Assembly: GCA_035528475.1 (NCBI GenBank)
Contig: DATKYO010000105.1
Span: forward strand, 1 to 29,954
Source of the DNA: SD8 sp035528475
GTDB lineage: Archaea > Halobacteriota > Methanomicrobia > Methanomicrobiales > Methanospirillaceae
DNA: 29,954 nucleotides
Reading direction: 5' to 3'
The notes below the pieces were generated by a model. It worked only from the letters and a program-made list of their open reading frames with translations. It was not told where the DNA came from and did no database searches. Shown piece after piece: positions 29,573 to 29,954 of the stretch (position 1 is the stretch's first letter; the number at the start of each line of letters is the position of its first letter). Made by a program: the position numbers and the translations under genes.

Positions 29573-29954
29573 ATGACAACCCTTCCTCCCGATGAAGCTT
29601 CTAACCTCTTTGATCGGGGTTTTTATTGTTCCCAGGCAATTCTTTGCGCATACAGCGAAATGTTTGGCCTTGATAAAGACACCGCATGCAAAATTGCTAC
29701 CCCTTTCGGAGCAGGGATAGGGTGGACAGGGAATATGTGCGGGGCTGTAGCAGGTGCCCTCATGGTCATCGGGCTCAAGTACGGGAATACCGATCCGGAT
29801 GACATGGATGCGAAAAAGAAGGTCTTTGCCACCACTCAGCAGTTTCAACCACAAACTGCTAAGAAGGTCTTTGCCACCACTCAGCAGTTTGTGGTTGAAT
29901 TCATGGATAAGAATGCATCAATAAACTGTACGGATCTGCTGGGATACGACCTGT
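29573..29954 (+). CDS. C_GCAxxG_C_C family protein, N-terminal part (runs off the window)
   Basis: The frame from ATG 29573 stays open to the window end (127 residues so far). It matches the C_GCAxxG_C_C family of putative redox proteins: FDRGFYCSQAILCAYSEMFG (Cys19), LDKDTACKIATPFGAGIG, GNMCGAVAGALMVIGLKYGN (Cys56), and NASINCTDLLGYDL near the end. The family is common in anaerobes; its cysteines suggest redox or metal binding, and the function is unproven. Between KKVFATTQQF and its continuation VVEFMDKN there is a 15-residue insertion that repeats KKVFATTQQF. The DNA there is a 30-base direct repeat with an inverted segment. No Shine-Dalgarno precedes the ATG. ATG 29569, in another frame, stops after eight codons. 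Confidence 0.75.
   Translation, partial: MTTLPPDEASNLFDRGFYCSQAILCAYSEMFGLDKDTACKIATPFGAGIGWTGNMCGAVAGALMVIGLKYGNTDPDDMDAKKKVFATTQQFQPQTAKKVFATTQQFVVEFMDKNASINCTDLLGYDL
29816..29897 (+). repeat. 30-base direct repeat with linked 15-base inverted copy
   Basis: Bases 29816-29845 recur exactly at 29861-29890. Between them, CAACCACAAACTGCT (29846-29860) is the exact reverse complement of 29883-29897. AGCAGTTT (29838-29845) and AAACTGCT (29853-29860) form a perfect 8-bp hairpin with a 7-base loop. The extra 45 bases keep the reading frame. Confidence 0.9.

Overview
The window comes from a methanogenic archaeon, most likely an order Methanomicrobiales relative (inference). The evidence is a near-complete coenzyme F430 gene set, coenzyme B-type aconitase/dehydrogenase genes, a beta-RFAP synthase-like gene for methanopterin, methanogenesis marker protein 9, an archaeal phosphoribulokinase like that of Methanospirillum, archaeal TATA-type promoters and a tRNA-Glu typical of Archaea. 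Gene density is high, and many neighbours overlap by 4 to 44 bases, so most genes sit in short operons.

Layout. 1-2861 (+): the tail of a RecA/KaiC-like protein, a KaiC-like/small-GTPase fusion, diphthine synthase and a duplicated DUF357 protein. 2978-4484 (+): a flippase-like membrane protein and a DUF151 protein. 4485-6129 (-): hisE, an archaeal NusA-like KH protein and a secreted SIMPL protein. 6296-9137 (+): aksD-aksE-aksF, closed by a T-rich terminator. 9414-12949 (-): an unrecognised 149-residue protein, then a nitrogenase-like three-gene cassette (NifH-like reductase plus two short NifD/K-like subunits). 13038-16976 (-): TrkH-type K+ transporter, phosphoribulokinase, FprA flavodiiron protein, and a 52-residue rubredoxin. 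17137-21032 (+): DUF2148 protein, MptG-like GHMP protein, small export-type membrane protein, hypA and hypE. 21043-23547 (-): DUF447, CitG-like protein and methanogenesis marker 9, overlapping one another. 23821-27902 (+): cfbA-cfbE-cfbD-cfbB (F430). 27933-28802 (+): ilvE, followed by tRNA-Glu(TTC) at 28866. The last kilobase is less dense: a small membrane protein that appears frameshifted and the start of a C_GCAxxG_C_C protein carrying an unusual 45-base in-frame insertion. No stretch longer than 300 bases is entirely without a candidate gene. The largest gaps (9138-9413, 23548-23820, 28941-29145) hold only promoters, terminators and inverted repeats.

How the genes work together. Several cofactor pathways of methanogenesis meet here: F430 (cfb), coenzyme B side chain (aks), methanopterin (mptG-like) and nickel delivery to hydrogenase (hypA/hypE). 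The F430 operon lacks cfbC, the NifH-like reductase that must serve CfbD. The only NifH-like gene in the window is 10 kb away, in operon with its own NifD/K-like pair. That HDK-like cassette is the best candidate for an undescribed system: its subunits are far shorter than real NifD/NifK, no nif accessory genes are nearby, and its NifH reads closer to genuine NifH than to CfbC.
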